Shown here: positions 18,763-27,352 of the stretch, one piece after another
How the letters are laid out: every line of letters starts with the position of its first letter
Position numbering within the stretch: position 1 is the stretch's first letter
Assembly: GCA_034178705.1 (NCBI GenBank)
Contig: JAXFQY010000076.1
Location: forward strand, 1-64,000
Length of the DNA stretch: 64,000 nt
Source of the DNA: RUG12395 sp034178705
GTDB lineage: Bacteria; Bacillota; Clostridia; Oscillospirales; CAG-272
Direction: 5' to 3'
The notes under the pieces: model-generated
What the model was told of the DNA's origin: nothing
Databases searched by the model: none
What the model saw: only the letters and a program-made list of their open reading frames with translations
Program-made: the position numbers and the translations under genes

Positions 18763-18791
18763 ATTATATCAAAAATCTTCCCGTATTTCAA
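18763..18791 (-). promoter_or_regulatory. Promoter of the coaE-secA operon
   Basis: On the minus strand TTGAAA (18786-18791), 17-bp spacer, TATAAT (18763-18768). It lies about 30 bp upstream of the coaE start and is the only good promoter seen before this run of eleven closely spaced minus-strand genes. Confidence 0.7.
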
Positions 18792-18859
18792 GTGTTTTGC
18801 GTCTTTTTCAAAAAACACACAAATATAATAGATTAACAACAATAAGGAGCAGAAAGAAA

Positions 18860-19960
18860 ATGGCAAGAACCGGAAAGAAAGCAGTGTTCGGATTTCTCCC
18901 CGAAGGAAGGTTTTTTGCGGGCGCAAATACCGCGGAGGGGTTTCAGTCTTTTTACCCGGAGCTTTTCCGGGACTCAGAGTTGGACGCTCTTTTCCGCATC
19001 GAAGGCGGTCCCGGAACCGGAAAATCCACTTTAATGAAAAAGACAGCAGAAACAGCCGAAAAGCTCGGGGCAGAGGTTGAAAGATATTTCTGTTCCTCAG
19101 ACCCAGATTCTCTGGATGCGGTACGCATACGTCCGGCCGGAAGCACGCGGCTCGTTGCCCTCTGCGACTGCACAGAGCCGCATCCGCGCGCAGAAAGCTC
19201 GCCGGGAATTGTTTCGCGAACAGTGGATCTGGGGAGGTTCCGAAACGACAGAAAGCTTGCCTCGCACCGGGACGAAATTCTGAGACTTCAGGAGCAAAAG
19301 GCATCCGCGTATTCCGCAGCGTATCTCTATCTGTCGGCTGCGGGAAAGGTGCGGCAGGCACGTACCGGCATTCTCACGGAAACCTGCGATCTTGAGGCGA
19401 TGCATGCCGCAGCAAAACGCTCTTTGCTCGGAATAACCGGAGAGGGCAGTTCAGAGATCCGGCGCCCGCTCTCTGCAGTTTCCATGAAGGGTTCTGCCGT
19501 CATCGCGGCAGACGAAAACTGTTGTTCGCGCTGCTTTATCACCGAGGACATCTACGGTTCTGCATCCATCTATCTTTCAGTGCTTTCCGAGGAAGCACGG
19601 AGCAACGGGCTTTCGCTTCTTCTTGCGCCGGATTGTGTCGCGCCGCAACAAGACACATCGGTCAGCATACCGGAAGCGGGACTCACCGTGATCGCATCCG
19701 GCGCTGTGGAAGAGCATCGCGCGATCCGGACCGGACGTTTCATCGACAAAGGGGAACTTGCACGGCGCCGCAGGGAGCTCCGGGCAGCCGTAAAAGAGGA
19801 AGAGGAGCTTTACAGACTCGCTTGTGAGGCGCTGAAAAGGGCGGCAGGAAGTCATTTCCGACTGGAAGAGTTGTACAGCTCCGCAATGGACTTTGCAAAA
19901 AAAGAAAAAGCGGATGCGGAAATTCTCAAGCTGATCGGCGAGCTTATAAATGCCGGATAA
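18860..19960 (+). CDS. P-loop ATPase of unknown role (PRK06851-like)
   Basis: A 366-residue protein with a Walker A motif near the N terminus (RIEGGPGTGKSTLMKK, about 47-62) and a long charged helical C-terminal part. The start at 18860 was chosen because AAGGAG lies 11 nt before it; an upstream in-frame ATG at 18797 has no ribosome site and precedes the -10 region. The short motif FCSSDPDSLDAVRI and the EGGPGTGKST loop resemble the Firmicutes PRK06851 group of uncharacterised ATPases, but the match is from memory. It is divergent from coaE and faces ackA. Confidence 0.72.
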   Translation: MARTGKKAVFGFLPEGRFFAGANTAEGFQSFYPELFRDSELDALFRIEGGPGTGKSTLMKKTAETAEKLGAEVERYFCSSDPDSLDAVRIRPAGSTRLVALCDCTEPHPRAESSPGIVSRTVDLGRFRNDRKLASHRDEILRLQEQKASAYSAAYLYLSAAGKVRQARTGILTETCDLEAMHAAAKRSLLGITGEGSSEIRRPLSAVSMKGSAVIAADENCCSRCFITEDIYGSASIYLSVLSEEARSNGLSLLLAPDCVAPQQDTSVSIPEAGLTVIASGAVEEHRAIRTGRFIDKGELARRRRELRAAVKEEEELYRLACEALKRAAGSHFRLEELYSSAMDFAKKEKADAEILKLIGELINAG

Positions 19961-19971
19961 ATAAACGGAAG

Positions 19972-20003
19972 CGGCGGCGATATCCGAAACAATATCGCCG
20001 CCG
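19972..20003. terminator. Hairpin between convergent ATPase and ackA genes
   Basis: A 12-bp perfect stem CGGCGGCGATAT (19972-19983) with ATATCGCCGCCG (19992-20003) and an 8-nt loop, placed between two convergent stop codons. U-tracts are weak on both sides, so termination efficiency is uncertain. Confidence 0.55.
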
Positions 20004-20018
20004 TGCAGTGTTCTGATT

Positions 20019-21233
20019 TTATTTGGAGGCTTTGACAAGCCGCTCGGTATCGGAAGCGATCACAAGCTCCTCGTTTGTCGGAATCATGTAGACCTTCACG
20101 GCCGAATCCGGAGCGGAAATCAAGCTGTACGCGGGATGCGGACGCTTGATGGAAGCGTTGGCTTCGGAATCAAACTTCACACCGAGATAACCAAGCCCCT
20201 TGCAGACATCCTCGCGGAGAGGGGCGTTGTTTTCCCCGATTCCGGCAGTAAACACAATCGCATCAAGTCCGTCCATTGCGGCGGCATAGGCGCCGATAAA
20301 CTTCTTGATTTGATATGTCAGGATATCAATCGCAAGCTTAGCACGCTCATTGCCGTCGGCGATGGCGGCATCAAGATCGCGGCAGTCGGAAGAAATTCCG
20401 GAAATTCCGAGGAAGCCGCATTTCTTGTTCATGAACTCGTTCATCTGTGCAGGGGTAAAGCCTTCCTTTTCCATAATGTAAGGAACAATGGCAGGATCCA
20501 TGTCACCGCAGCGAGTACCCATGATAACACCTGCAAGAGGGGTAAAGCCCATCGAGGTATCGATGCACTTTCCGCCCTGTACGGCGGAAATGGAAGAACC
20601 GTTGCCGAGATGGCAGGTTACTATCTTTGTCTGCTCAATCGGTTTATCAAGCAGCTTGGCACATTCCCCGGAAACATAGCGATGGGAGGTACCGTGTGCG
20701 CCGTAACGGCGGATCTGATATTTGGTGTACATCTCGTAAGGGACACCGTAAACATGGGCATACTTCGGCATGGTGGAATGGAAGGCGGTATCAAAAACCA
20801 GAACCTGAGGCGTGTTCGGCATCACGCTGAGGCAGCCCTGAATTCCCATGATATGCGCGCCGGTATGAAGCGGAGCAAGATCACGGCAAAGCTCAAGCTT
20901 TGCCATAACGTCATCATCGACCAAAACCGACTCGGAGAAATAGGCTCCTCCGTGGACAATACGATGACCGACTGCCTCAATTTCATTCATACTGGAAACG
21001 CAGCCGTAATCAGGATTGATCAGGCATTTGACGACAAGCTTGATCGCCTCGTCGTGATTCGGCATCGCAGCGTCCGCTTCATAGGTTTTGCCGGTAATCA
21101 GCTGCTTGTGGCTGATTTTTCCGTCGATACCGATCCGCTCACAGAGTCCTTTGGCAAGGACGGTATGATTGTCGGTGTCAAAAAGCTGATACTTGAGGGA
21201 GCTGGAGCCAGCGTTGACTACAAGAACGTTCAT
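20019..21233 (-). CDS. ackA: Acetate kinase
   Basis: A 404-residue member of the ASKHA kinase fold. The N-terminal phosphate loop is VLVVNAGSSSLKYQ, followed by GHRIVHGG, the catalytic region VFDTAFHSTMP, LGNGSSISAV and FTAGIGENNA. It interconverts acetyl phosphate + ADP with acetate + ATP, the ATP-yielding end of acetogenic fermentation. The start MNVLVV was chosen over an in-frame start 47 codons upstream because that extension is not in the family and would lie across the promoter. No pta gene is adjacent. It is divergent from tmcAL, which consumes acetate. Confidence 0.96.
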   Translation of the reverse strand: MNVLVVNAGSSSLKYQLFDTDNHTVLAKGLCERIGIDGKISHKQLITGKTYEADAAMPNHDEAIKLVVKCLINPDYGCVSSMNEIEAVGHRIVHGGAYFSESVLVDDDVMAKLELCRDLAPLHTGAHIMGIQGCLSVMPNTPQVLVFDTAFHSTMPKYAHVYGVPYEMYTKYQIRRYGAHGTSHRYVSGECAKLLDKPIEQTKIVTCHLGNGSSISAVQGGKCIDTSMGFTPLAGVIMGTRCGDMDPAIVPYIMEKEGFTPAQMNEFMNKKCGFLGISGISSDCRDLDAAIADGNERAKLAIDILTYQIKKFIGAYAAAMDGLDAIVFTAGIGENNAPLREDVCKGLGYLGVKFDSEANASIKRPHPAYSLISAPDSAVKVYMIPTNEELVIASDTERLVKASK

Positions 21234-21282
21234 TTTCTTCCCGGATAACCGGATCCTTTCATATTTTGTCTTTAACGCCATT

Positions 21283-21311
21283 ATTATAATGCTGTGTTTC
21301 CGGTTTTTCAA
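21283..21311 (-). promoter_or_regulatory. ackA promoter
   Basis: Minus strand TTGAAA (21306-21311), 17-bp spacer, TATAAT (21283-21288), giving a leader of about 40-45 nt before the ackA ATG. Confidence 0.65.
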
Positions 21312-21339
21312 GGTTTTTTTGGCGAATTTCGTCTTTTTC

Positions 21340-21368
21340 TTGCAATGCGCAGGATGTTGCGGTAAAAT
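21340..21368 (+). promoter_or_regulatory. tmcAL promoter
   Basis: Plus strand TTGCAA (21340-21345), 17-bp spacer, TAAAAT (21363-21368). The start site would fall near 21375, only about 11 nt before the ATG, with a GAGG ribosome site at the transcript's very 5' end. Confidence 0.5.
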
Positions 21369-21385
21369 TGTCATGAGGTATTATC

Positions 21386-22576
21386 ATGAAACACACCGCT
21401 ATCATATGTGAATACAATCCGTTTCATAACGGTCATCTTCTTCAGACTGAGGAGCTGCGCGCCCGAGGCGCCGAAACCGTAACGGGAATACTCGGCGGCT
21501 CCTTCACGCAGCGCGGTGACGCCGCTCTAACGGATTCCTATTCCCGTGCAGCAGCCGCCGTTCTCTCGGGCGGCTGTGATATCGTCTTCGAGCTGCCCTA
21601 TCCCTATTCGGCTTCCGCCGCGGATCGATTTGCCGAGGCAGGGGTCTCCATTGCTATGCGGCTCGGCTATCCCGATTCCCTTGCTTTCGGCTGTGAAGCC
21701 GAAAATCCGGATCTTCTCCATGCTATCGCCGACTTTCTCGAATCCCCGGAAGCACACCGGCAGATTCAAGCTGCGCGCGACCGCCGGACAGGGACCCCGG
21801 GGCACCTGACCGATGCGGTGCGCCGGGCGCTCGGAGAAAAATATGCGGCAGAGCTCACCCGCCCGAACAACATTCTCGCCGTTGCCTATTTACGCGCAAT
21901 CCGCCGTCTCGGTGCACCGCTGGAGCCTGTTTTTGTACACCGCAGCACGGTACAGCACGGCGACGAACAGCCCTGCGGTTCCCTTGCTTCCTCTTCGGCG
22001 ATCCGTACCCTTCTTGCCGAAGGGAAAAATCCCGAAGCTTTTCTCCCTACGGAAAGCCTTCGCGTATTTCGAAAAAACGAAAAAAGCGGCGAAGCTCCTG
22101 CCGACCTACGTAACGCGGAGCGTCTGGTCCTGCACGTACTGCGCGCCCGGGACCCGGAAAGTGTCGAGGGCTGTGCCGAGGCACGGGGAGGGCTCGGACG
22201 GCGCATTCTTTGCGCTGCCGCTGTGACAGATTCGCTCAACGGGCTCTATCGGTTGGCTGCGAACAGAGGGCAAACCAATGCCCATGTTCGCCGCGCCGTT
22301 CTTTCCCTGCTTTTGGATACACCGGAAACGGCAGAATTCATCCCACCAGCCTTTACACTTCTCCTTGCAGCAAACGGCAGAGGGCTCTCCGTTTTCGGAA
22401 GCGCCGAAAAAAGCATTCCGGTTATTTCCCGACCGGCGGAAATACCCGTAGCCTTGGCGCAGACCGAATCCTTTCTTCTGTGGGAGCGTGCGGAGGGTCT
22501 TCGCTCACTCTGCTGTCCCCGCGTGCTTCCCTACAAAGCCTATCGGACGAAAAGACCTTTGATTCTGCCGCGTTAA
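21386..22576 (+). CDS. tmcAL: tRNA(Met) cytidine acetate ligase (YlbM)
   Basis: A 396-residue nucleotidyltransferase-fold protein. The N-terminal ATP-binding motif is CEYNPFHNGHLLQ (His14-x-x-His17), followed by GSFTQRGDAAL, ELPYPYSASAA and FGCE, all typical of YlbM/TmcAL. The enzyme activates acetate as acetyl-AMP and acetylates the wobble cytidine of elongator tRNA(Met), using acetate rather than acetyl-CoA. It is divergent from ackA across 150 bp, a neighbourhood seen in other Bacillota and metabolically sensible because both handle acetate. Confidence 0.93.
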   Translation: MKHTAIICEYNPFHNGHLLQTEELRARGAETVTGILGGSFTQRGDAALTDSYSRAAAAVLSGGCDIVFELPYPYSASAADRFAEAGVSIAMRLGYPDSLAFGCEAENPDLLHAIADFLESPEAHRQIQAARDRRTGTPGHLTDAVRRALGEKYAAELTRPNNILAVAYLRAIRRLGAPLEPVFVHRSTVQHGDEQPCGSLASSSAIRTLLAEGKNPEAFLPTESLRVFRKNEKSGEAPADLRNAERLVLHVLRARDPESVEGCAEARGGLGRRILCAAAVTDSLNGLYRLAANRGQTNAHVRRAVLSLLLDTPETAEFIPPAFTLLLAANGRGLSVFGSAEKSIPVISRPAEIPVALAQTESFLLWERAEGLRSLCCPRVLPYKAYRTKRPLILPR

Positions 22577-22617
22577 CCCCTCAAAAGAAAAATCAAGCGA
22601 CTTCTTTTCTCTTCGCA

Positions 22618-22646
22618 TTGACTTTTCCGCTCCGACGCAATATAAT
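22618..22646 (+). promoter_or_regulatory. Promoter of the 96-residue protein/DUF3048 operon
   Basis: TTGACT (22618-22623), 17-bp spacer, TATAAT (22641-22646), with a leader of about 48 nt to the AGGAGG site of the first gene. The leader is A/T-rich and I see no riboswitch-like fold. Confidence 0.65.
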
Positions 22647-22700
22647 AATAGTTAATATTACGATAACGATACAATAAACAAAAAAATACAGGAGGTCATT

Positions 22701-22991
22701 ATGGCTGACAAGAAACAGCCCCTTTTTCTCGAATACAAGGGCAAGGCGCTCGTCCGTGAGGGAAATAACCTCTGCTACGGAAACATGACGGACAAAGCCG
22801 TTCTTTTTCTTCTCACAACATCCTTTGCCGACTTCGCGGGACATAAAATTCCGAACAAAATTCTCATTCAGATTATCTCCACGGATACCTCGCTTCCCTT
22901 CCATAAACGCATTCTCAAGCAGGGGGAAAAGAACAATCTGTTTGAGGCATTCGACATTGGGACCGCTTGGCTCTCCCGCGCAAACGCATGA
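22701..22991 (+). CDS. Small conserved-type protein, function unknown
   Basis: A 96-residue soluble protein with an excellent ribosome site (AGGAGGTCATT before ATG) and its own promoter, so it is very probably real. It is mixed alpha/beta in character, with the pattern LVREGNNLCYGNMTDKAVLFL; no cysteine motifs, signal peptide or membrane segment. Its stop lies inside the ribosome site of the next gene, so the two are coupled. The family was not recognised. Confidence 0.75.
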   Translation: MADKKQPLFLEYKGKALVREGNNLCYGNMTDKAVLFLLTTSFADFAGHKIPNKILIQIISTDTSLPFHKRILKQGEKNNLFEAFDIGTAWLSRANA

Positions 22992-23002
22992 GGTGATCCC
23001 GC

Positions 23003-24268
23003 TTGAAATTCCACGCACTTTCAAAACTCTGCACGGTTCTTTTCTGTACGACCCTTCTTGCGGCTTGCTCTGACAGCAAGCCGCCTGTCACAGAGCCGAT
23101 TCCAACCGCAAGGACGTCGTCCGCGGCTTCTGTTTCTACAGAAACGGACATCCCCACAACCCCAGTTTCGGAGACAACCGTTACATCCGCGGAAACGACA
23201 GCGCCCTCCACAGAACCGGTTTCCTCCGATCCCGATTTTTTCAATCCGATGACCGGACTTCCCACACTCTCCGATCTTACCGCTCAGCGCCCGATCTCCA
23301 TCTCAATCGATAATGTGAGGAAAGCACAGCCCACACTCGGCGTTTCGCTTGCCGACGTGGTGCTTCAGCTTCCTTTTGAGGGCTATGAAACACGGCTTGT
23401 TGCGGTCTTCCTGGATTACAAAAATCTGCCGACAGTCGGAAATATCCGGTCCGCACGGGATTACTCGGTGCGGTATGCCGCGGATTTTGACAGCATTCTG
23501 ATTCATGCCGGCAGCGACACCGACGTCGGCTGCAGACAGCTTGCCCTCAACGCCATCCGCTACGGCTTTCCGGTCAGCTATCTGATCAAAAAAGACATCA
23601 TCCAATACGCATCCGAACGCCAAGATCTCTGGACGGACGGCTGGGACACGATCAACGGACTGGATTATTATCCGGTTCCCATGTACCGCGACGAGCAACG
23701 CTATGCCACCATGGCAATTGAGCATACAACCGTAATCGACGGAGCGGTCATCCAAAACTGCATTTCCTACAAGAATTACCGCACTTCAACAGCCGACGGC
23801 TTCACACTTCCCTATATCATCGGAGACAACCAGAGTGCTTCAGGAACCCTTCAAGCAACGGATATTCTTCTGAAATACAATCCCTATGCAGTAACAGACT
23901 ACGGCGTTCACTTTGTTTATCTGCCGGATCTCGGTGAATATGAATGGCACGAATACGATGATGAGCCGCACACAGACGGAATCACCGGAGAAAACATCTG
24001 CTTCAAGAATGTCATCATTCTCTTTGTCGATGTTCAACCGTTTCAGGGAGATGCGAAAAACCGACTTGACGTCGACTATGTAGGAAACGGTGACGGCTAC
24101 TACTGTGTTAACGGAAAGGCAGAGCCAATCAGCTGGACCCGGTCAGACGCGGACGCCGCGCTACAAATATTCGGTGCAGACGGAAAGACCCTTGATATCG
24201 TTCCCGGAAAAATCATGATTAACATATTTGCAAAGCAATACAAAGACGTTTGCCGATTGCCGGAATAA
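23003..24268 (+). CDS. DUF3048 lipoprotein (YerB-like)
   Basis: A 421-residue exported lipoprotein. The start is TTG at 23003, preceded by AGGTGA; the signal peptide ends in the lipobox LLAAC with the lipidated cysteine at residue 22. A Thr/Ser/Pro-rich linker follows (about 25-75). The rest is the DUF3048 domain, with PLTGLP-type start (NPMTGLPTLSDL), RPISISIDNV and the later VTDYGVHFVYL region. Bacillus YerB is the known relative; its biochemical role is not established. Expected location is the outer face of the membrane. Confidence 0.88.
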   Translation: MKFHALSKLCTVLFCTTLLAACSDSKPPVTEPIPTARTSSAASVSTETDIPTTPVSETTVTSAETTAPSTEPVSSDPDFFNPMTGLPTLSDLTAQRPISISIDNVRKAQPTLGVSLADVVLQLPFEGYETRLVAVFLDYKNLPTVGNIRSARDYSVRYAADFDSILIHAGSDTDVGCRQLALNAIRYGFPVSYLIKKDIIQYASERQDLWTDGWDTINGLDYYPVPMYRDEQRYATMAIEHTTVIDGAVIQNCISYKNYRTSTADGFTLPYIIGDNQSASGTLQATDILLKYNPYAVTDYGVHFVYLPDLGEYEWHEYDDEPHTDGITGENICFKNVIILFVDVQPFQGDAKNRLDVDYVGNGDGYYCVNGKAEPISWTRSDADAALQIFGADGKTLDIVPGKIMINIFAKQYKDVCRLPE

Positions 24269-24275
24269 GGAAAAT

Positions 24276-24300
24276 CGCCCTCCGGATGTTCCGGAGGGCG
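24276..24300. terminator. Terminator between convergent genes
   Basis: An 11-bp perfect GC-rich stem CGCCCTCCGGA/TCCGGAGGGCG with a 3-nt loop, 8 nt after the DUF3048 stop. On the minus strand it is followed by ATTTTCC. It probably serves both converging genes. Confidence 0.65.
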
Positions 24301-24316
24301 TATATGTTCGGTTGAA

Positions 24317-24694
24317 TCAGTTGACGCCGACAGCGCCGCAATACTCCGCTACGGATGCGCTGATTTCCCCGAAGGTGTCAGCGTCTCCGGAAAGCGTCCC
24401 GCTGTAAACCGGAGAAAGTCCGGCACGATCCGACATTCTGTTGAGGGAATTCAGTGCAGAGAGCAGCCCGCATTTTGCATTTTCATAATTCCTCTGCGCG
24501 GATGCCATCATGATCTCATACTCGGAACTTCCCATTGTTTCCGGGGCAAAAATCATCCCCCTCTGCTTCAGCAGATAGGCGGCGGAGCAAAATTCCGGCA
24601 ATGCCCGAAGAGTATCAAACAGGATCTTCTGTGATATCCTTTTGTCGCTGTAAAGCTCCGCAAGCCGCACGATCACCTCTCCGTTGATTTTCAT
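24317..24694 (-). CDS. Small soluble protein, function unknown
   Basis: A 125-residue, mostly helical protein without signal peptide, cysteine cluster or membrane segment. It has its own consensus-like promoter and a terminator, so it is expressed as a single gene. The middle segment SSEYEIMMASAQRNYENAKCGLL looks like an amphipathic helix. The family was not recognised and no function can be proposed. Confidence 0.65.
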   Translation of the reverse strand: MKINGEVIVRLAELYSDKRISQKILFDTLRALPEFCSAAYLLKQRGMIFAPETMGSSEYEIMMASAQRNYENAKCGLLSALNSLNRMSDRAGLSPVYSGTLSGDADTFGEISASVAEYCGAVGVN

Positions 24695-24743
24695 TTCTCA
24701 CTCCGTTTCTTATATTCAGTTAGCTTTGCTACTCTGTGATTTT

Positions 24744-24772
24744 ATTATATCACAAAACGACGAACTTGTAAA
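24744..24772 (-). promoter_or_regulatory. Promoter with overlapping repeat elements
   Basis: Minus strand TTTACA (24767-24772), 17-bp spacer, TATAAT (24744-24749). Two direct repeats TTGTAAA (24766-24772 and 24777-24783, 11 bp apart) cover the -35, and they sit inside a 7-bp inverted repeat CGACGAA/TTCGTCG (24758-24764, 24787-24793). This looks like an operator, regulator unknown. Confidence 0.5.
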
Positions 24773-24881
24773 CAGTTTGTAAATTTTTCGTCGATTTGTC
24801 GCATACTGCTTTCTTTTTCCACCCGAATTCTGCCCAATACAATTACCGTTTTTATCCATATTAGGAGGATCAAGGCCACGA

Positions 24882-26105
24882 ATGAAACTTCCTGAGCTTC
24901 TCTGCCCTGCCGGCAGCTATGAAAAAATGCTTGCCGCTTTCCGTTACGGAGCAGATGCGGTTTACCTCGCCGGCGAAGACTTCGGCATGAGAAGCGCCGC
25001 GAAAAACTTTTCACTTCCGGAGCTTCGGCGTGCTGTAACCTATGCGCACTCCATCGGGAAAAAGGTCAATCTGACCGTGAACATCATGCCGCACGGTGAT
25101 GCCTATCCGGCGCTCCGCCGTTTTTTTCGCGCACTTCGGGACACGCCTCCGGATGCACTGATCATCAGCGATCTCGGCGTTTTTCAGCTCGCCGGAGAGC
25201 TTCTTCCGGATGTCGACAGACATGTTTCAACACAGGCAAGCTGTGTAAGTGCGGAAGCATGCTGCGCCTGGTATCAGCTCGGAGCCAAGCGTGTCATTCT
25301 CGCGCGCGAACTGACACTCGATGAGATTCGCAGCATTCGAAAAAAAACGCCGAAGCGGCTGGAGCTTGAAGCCTTTATCCACGGCTCCATGTGCGTTTCG
25401 TACAGCGGACGCTGTCTGCTTTCCAACTATCTGACCGGAAGGGACTCCAACCGCGGCAGCTGCACACAGCCCTGTCGCTGGAATTTCGTCATTTCCGAGG
25501 AAAAGCACGCCGGCGAGAAACTGCCCGTGTACGAAGACGAAGGAACCTTTATCATGTCCTCGCGCGATCTCTCGATGATCGAACACATTCCGGAGCTTGT
25601 GGATGCCGGTCTTTCCTGTCTGAAAATCGAGGGACGAATGAAAAGCGCATATTATGCTGCCGTAACGGCAAACACATACCGTATGGCGTTGGACACATAC
25701 GCGCGCGACGGAGAAAGCTATCGTTTTGATCCCCGTTGGAACGAGGAACTTGACAGCGTTTCCCACCGCGAGTATTCCACCGGCTACTATTTTTCATCGA
25801 CCTTTGAAAACGTCAACACAGTCACTTCTCCCGGCTATATCCGGGAGAAAGCCTATCTGGCCGAAGCTCTCTCCGACAGTGATACAAGCGGTTTTGCCCT
25901 CTTTCAACAGCACAACAAGCTGACGGCGGGGGAAACCGTCGAGCTGCTCATTCCAGGACAGGTGGGCATCCCCTTCCGCGTTGATCAAATCTTTGACCCT
26001 GACGGTTATTCCATACCAAGCACACCGCATCCGTTGCAGCAATACCGCATCCACGTCCCCGTTCCGGTGACGGCGGGATGCATCCTTCGCACATCCAACC
26101 GCTAA
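24882..26105 (+). CDS. U32-family tRNA hydroxylation protein (TrhP-type)
   Basis: A 407-residue U32 'peptidase'-type protein. The family signature is complete: LEAFIHGSMCVSYSGRCLL, then SNYLTGRDSNRGSCTQPCRW, with the cysteines that ligate a cofactor. The N-terminal TIM-barrel start is ELLCPAGSYEKMLAAFRYGADAVY. Bacterial relatives (TrhP/YrrO) are needed for prephenate-dependent 5-hydroxyuridine at tRNA position 34; true protease activity is doubtful. The start has AGGAGG upstream. It is followed 9 nt later by uppP, with a GGAGG site. Confidence 0.88.
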   Translation: MKLPELLCPAGSYEKMLAAFRYGADAVYLAGEDFGMRSAAKNFSLPELRRAVTYAHSIGKKVNLTVNIMPHGDAYPALRRFFRALRDTPPDALIISDLGVFQLAGELLPDVDRHVSTQASCVSAEACCAWYQLGAKRVILARELTLDEIRSIRKKTPKRLELEAFIHGSMCVSYSGRCLLSNYLTGRDSNRGSCTQPCRWNFVISEEKHAGEKLPVYEDEGTFIMSSRDLSMIEHIPELVDAGLSCLKIEGRMKSAYYAAVTANTYRMALDTYARDGESYRFDPRWNEELDSVSHREYSTGYYFSSTFENVNTVTSPGYIREKAYLAEALSDSDTSGFALFQQHNKLTAGETVELLIPGQVGIPFRVDQIFDPDGYSIPSTPHPLQQYRIHVPVPVTAGCILRTSNR

Positions 26106-26114
26106 GGAGGCAGC

Positions 26115-26939
26115 ATGGAAACCTTTATTGAACTTCTCAAAAGCATCCTGTTCGGTATTTTACAAGGGATTACAGAGTGGCTCCCGATCAGCAGCACCGG
26201 GCACCTGATTCTACTCGAGGAATTTCTCACCTTCGACAACCGGGACTTTTTTGATATGTTCAAGGTTGTCATTCAGCTCGGCTCGATTCTTGCCGTGATT
26301 GTCGTCTATTTCCGGACTTTATTTCCGCTCTCGCGGGAAAAAGGCAAGCTCAGATGGAAAAAGTCCACTCTTTCTCTTTGGGGAAAAGTGCTGGTCGGCT
26401 GTATTCCCGCCGGGGTGATCGGACTTCTCATTGACGATTTTGTGGATAATGTGCTCTCGGTCTGGTATGTGATTGCCGCAGCACTCATCCTTTACGGAAT
26501 TGCTTTTATCCTTATCGAACGGGTCAACCGAACCCGTTCGTTCCGAATCCATTCCGTGGAGGAAATTGACTGGAAAACTGCATTCGGTATCGGCTGTTTT
26601 CAGGTTCTTGCACTGGTTCCCGGAACTTCACGCTCCGGCTCCACCATTCTCGGCGCCTCACTGATCGGCGTCTCGCGCAAACCGGCGGCGGAGTTCTCCT
26701 TTTTCCTTGCCGTCCCCGTCATGTTCGGCGCCAGCGCCCTGAAGCTTCTGAAGTTCGGCTTTCATTATACCGGCACCGAGATTCTGGTCCTTCTCTGCGG
26801 ATCGCTTACAGCCTTTGTGGTTTCTCTTGCCGCCATCCGTTTCCTCATATCCTTTGTGCGCCGTCACAGTTTTGAGGGCTTCGGTTGGTACCGAATCGCT
26901 CTTGGAATTCTTGTAATTCTGCGCTTTGTGCTTTTTTGA
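26115..26939 (+). CDS. uppP: Undecaprenyl-diphosphate phosphatase (BacA/UppP)
   Basis: A 274-residue integral membrane protein. The two active-site blocks are present: LQGITEWLPISSTGH (Gln17 to His30, including Glu21) and PGTSRSGST (169-177) with its catalytic arginine. It dephosphorylates undecaprenyl diphosphate to regenerate the lipid carrier for peptidoglycan and other wall polymers, and can confer bacitracin tolerance. The ribosome site is GGAGG. About eight membrane helices are visible. Confidence 0.96.
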   Translation: METFIELLKSILFGILQGITEWLPISSTGHLILLEEFLTFDNRDFFDMFKVVIQLGSILAVIVVYFRTLFPLSREKGKLRWKKSTLSLWGKVLVGCIPAGVIGLLIDDFVDNVLSVWYVIAAALILYGIAFILIERVNRTRSFRIHSVEEIDWKTAFGIGCFQVLALVPGTSRSGSTILGASLIGVSRKPAAEFSFFLAVPVMFGASALKLLKFGFHYTGTEILVLLCGSLTAFVVSLAAIRFLISFVRRHSFEGFGWYRIALGILVILRFVLF

Positions 26940-26949
26940 AAGGAATCGG

Positions 26950-27336
26950 ATGAAAAAAAGAATGGACCCCTCCCAGCTTGACGGTGTTACCCTTGCCTAT
27001 ATCGGCGACTGTGTAATGGAGCTTTTTGTCCGGAGGTTACTTGTTGAAAGCGGTCTTGCCGGCTCGGCAGAATTAAACCGTGCAGCTCAGCAAATCGTCA
27101 ATGCTGCCGCACAAGCACAGAGCTTCCGACGCATTGAGGCGCTTCTCACAGAAGAGGAAACTGTCTACTACCGCCGCGGAAGAAACAGCGGTCACCTCAA
27201 TCTGCCAAAACATGCAAAAATGAGCGACTACCGCACGGCAACCGGCTTTGAAGCACTGCTCGGCTATCTTTCCCTGAATGGAGAGGACAAAAGAGTGGAG
27301 GAGCTGCTTGCAGCATGCATTGAAATACCACAATAA
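26950..27336 (+). CDS. mrnC: Mini-ribonuclease III
   Basis: A 128-residue RNase III catalytic domain without a double-stranded-RNA-binding domain. The signature helix is VTLAYIGDCVMELFVRR with acidic metal-binding Asp20 and Glu24; later NLPKHAKMSDYRTATGFEALLGYL is the second conserved block. MrnC matures 23S rRNA ends in Bacillota. The start at 26950 was chosen for AAAGGAA eight nt upstream; an in-frame ATG at 26926 would overlap uppP and has no ribosome site. Confidence 0.92.
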   Translation: MKKRMDPSQLDGVTLAYIGDCVMELFVRRLLVESGLAGSAELNRAAQQIVNAAAQAQSFRRIEALLTEEETVYYRRGRNSGHLNLPKHAKMSDYRTATGFEALLGYLSLNGEDKRVEELLAACIEIPQ

Positions 27337-27352
27337 AGGAGTGTGAAAGCAA

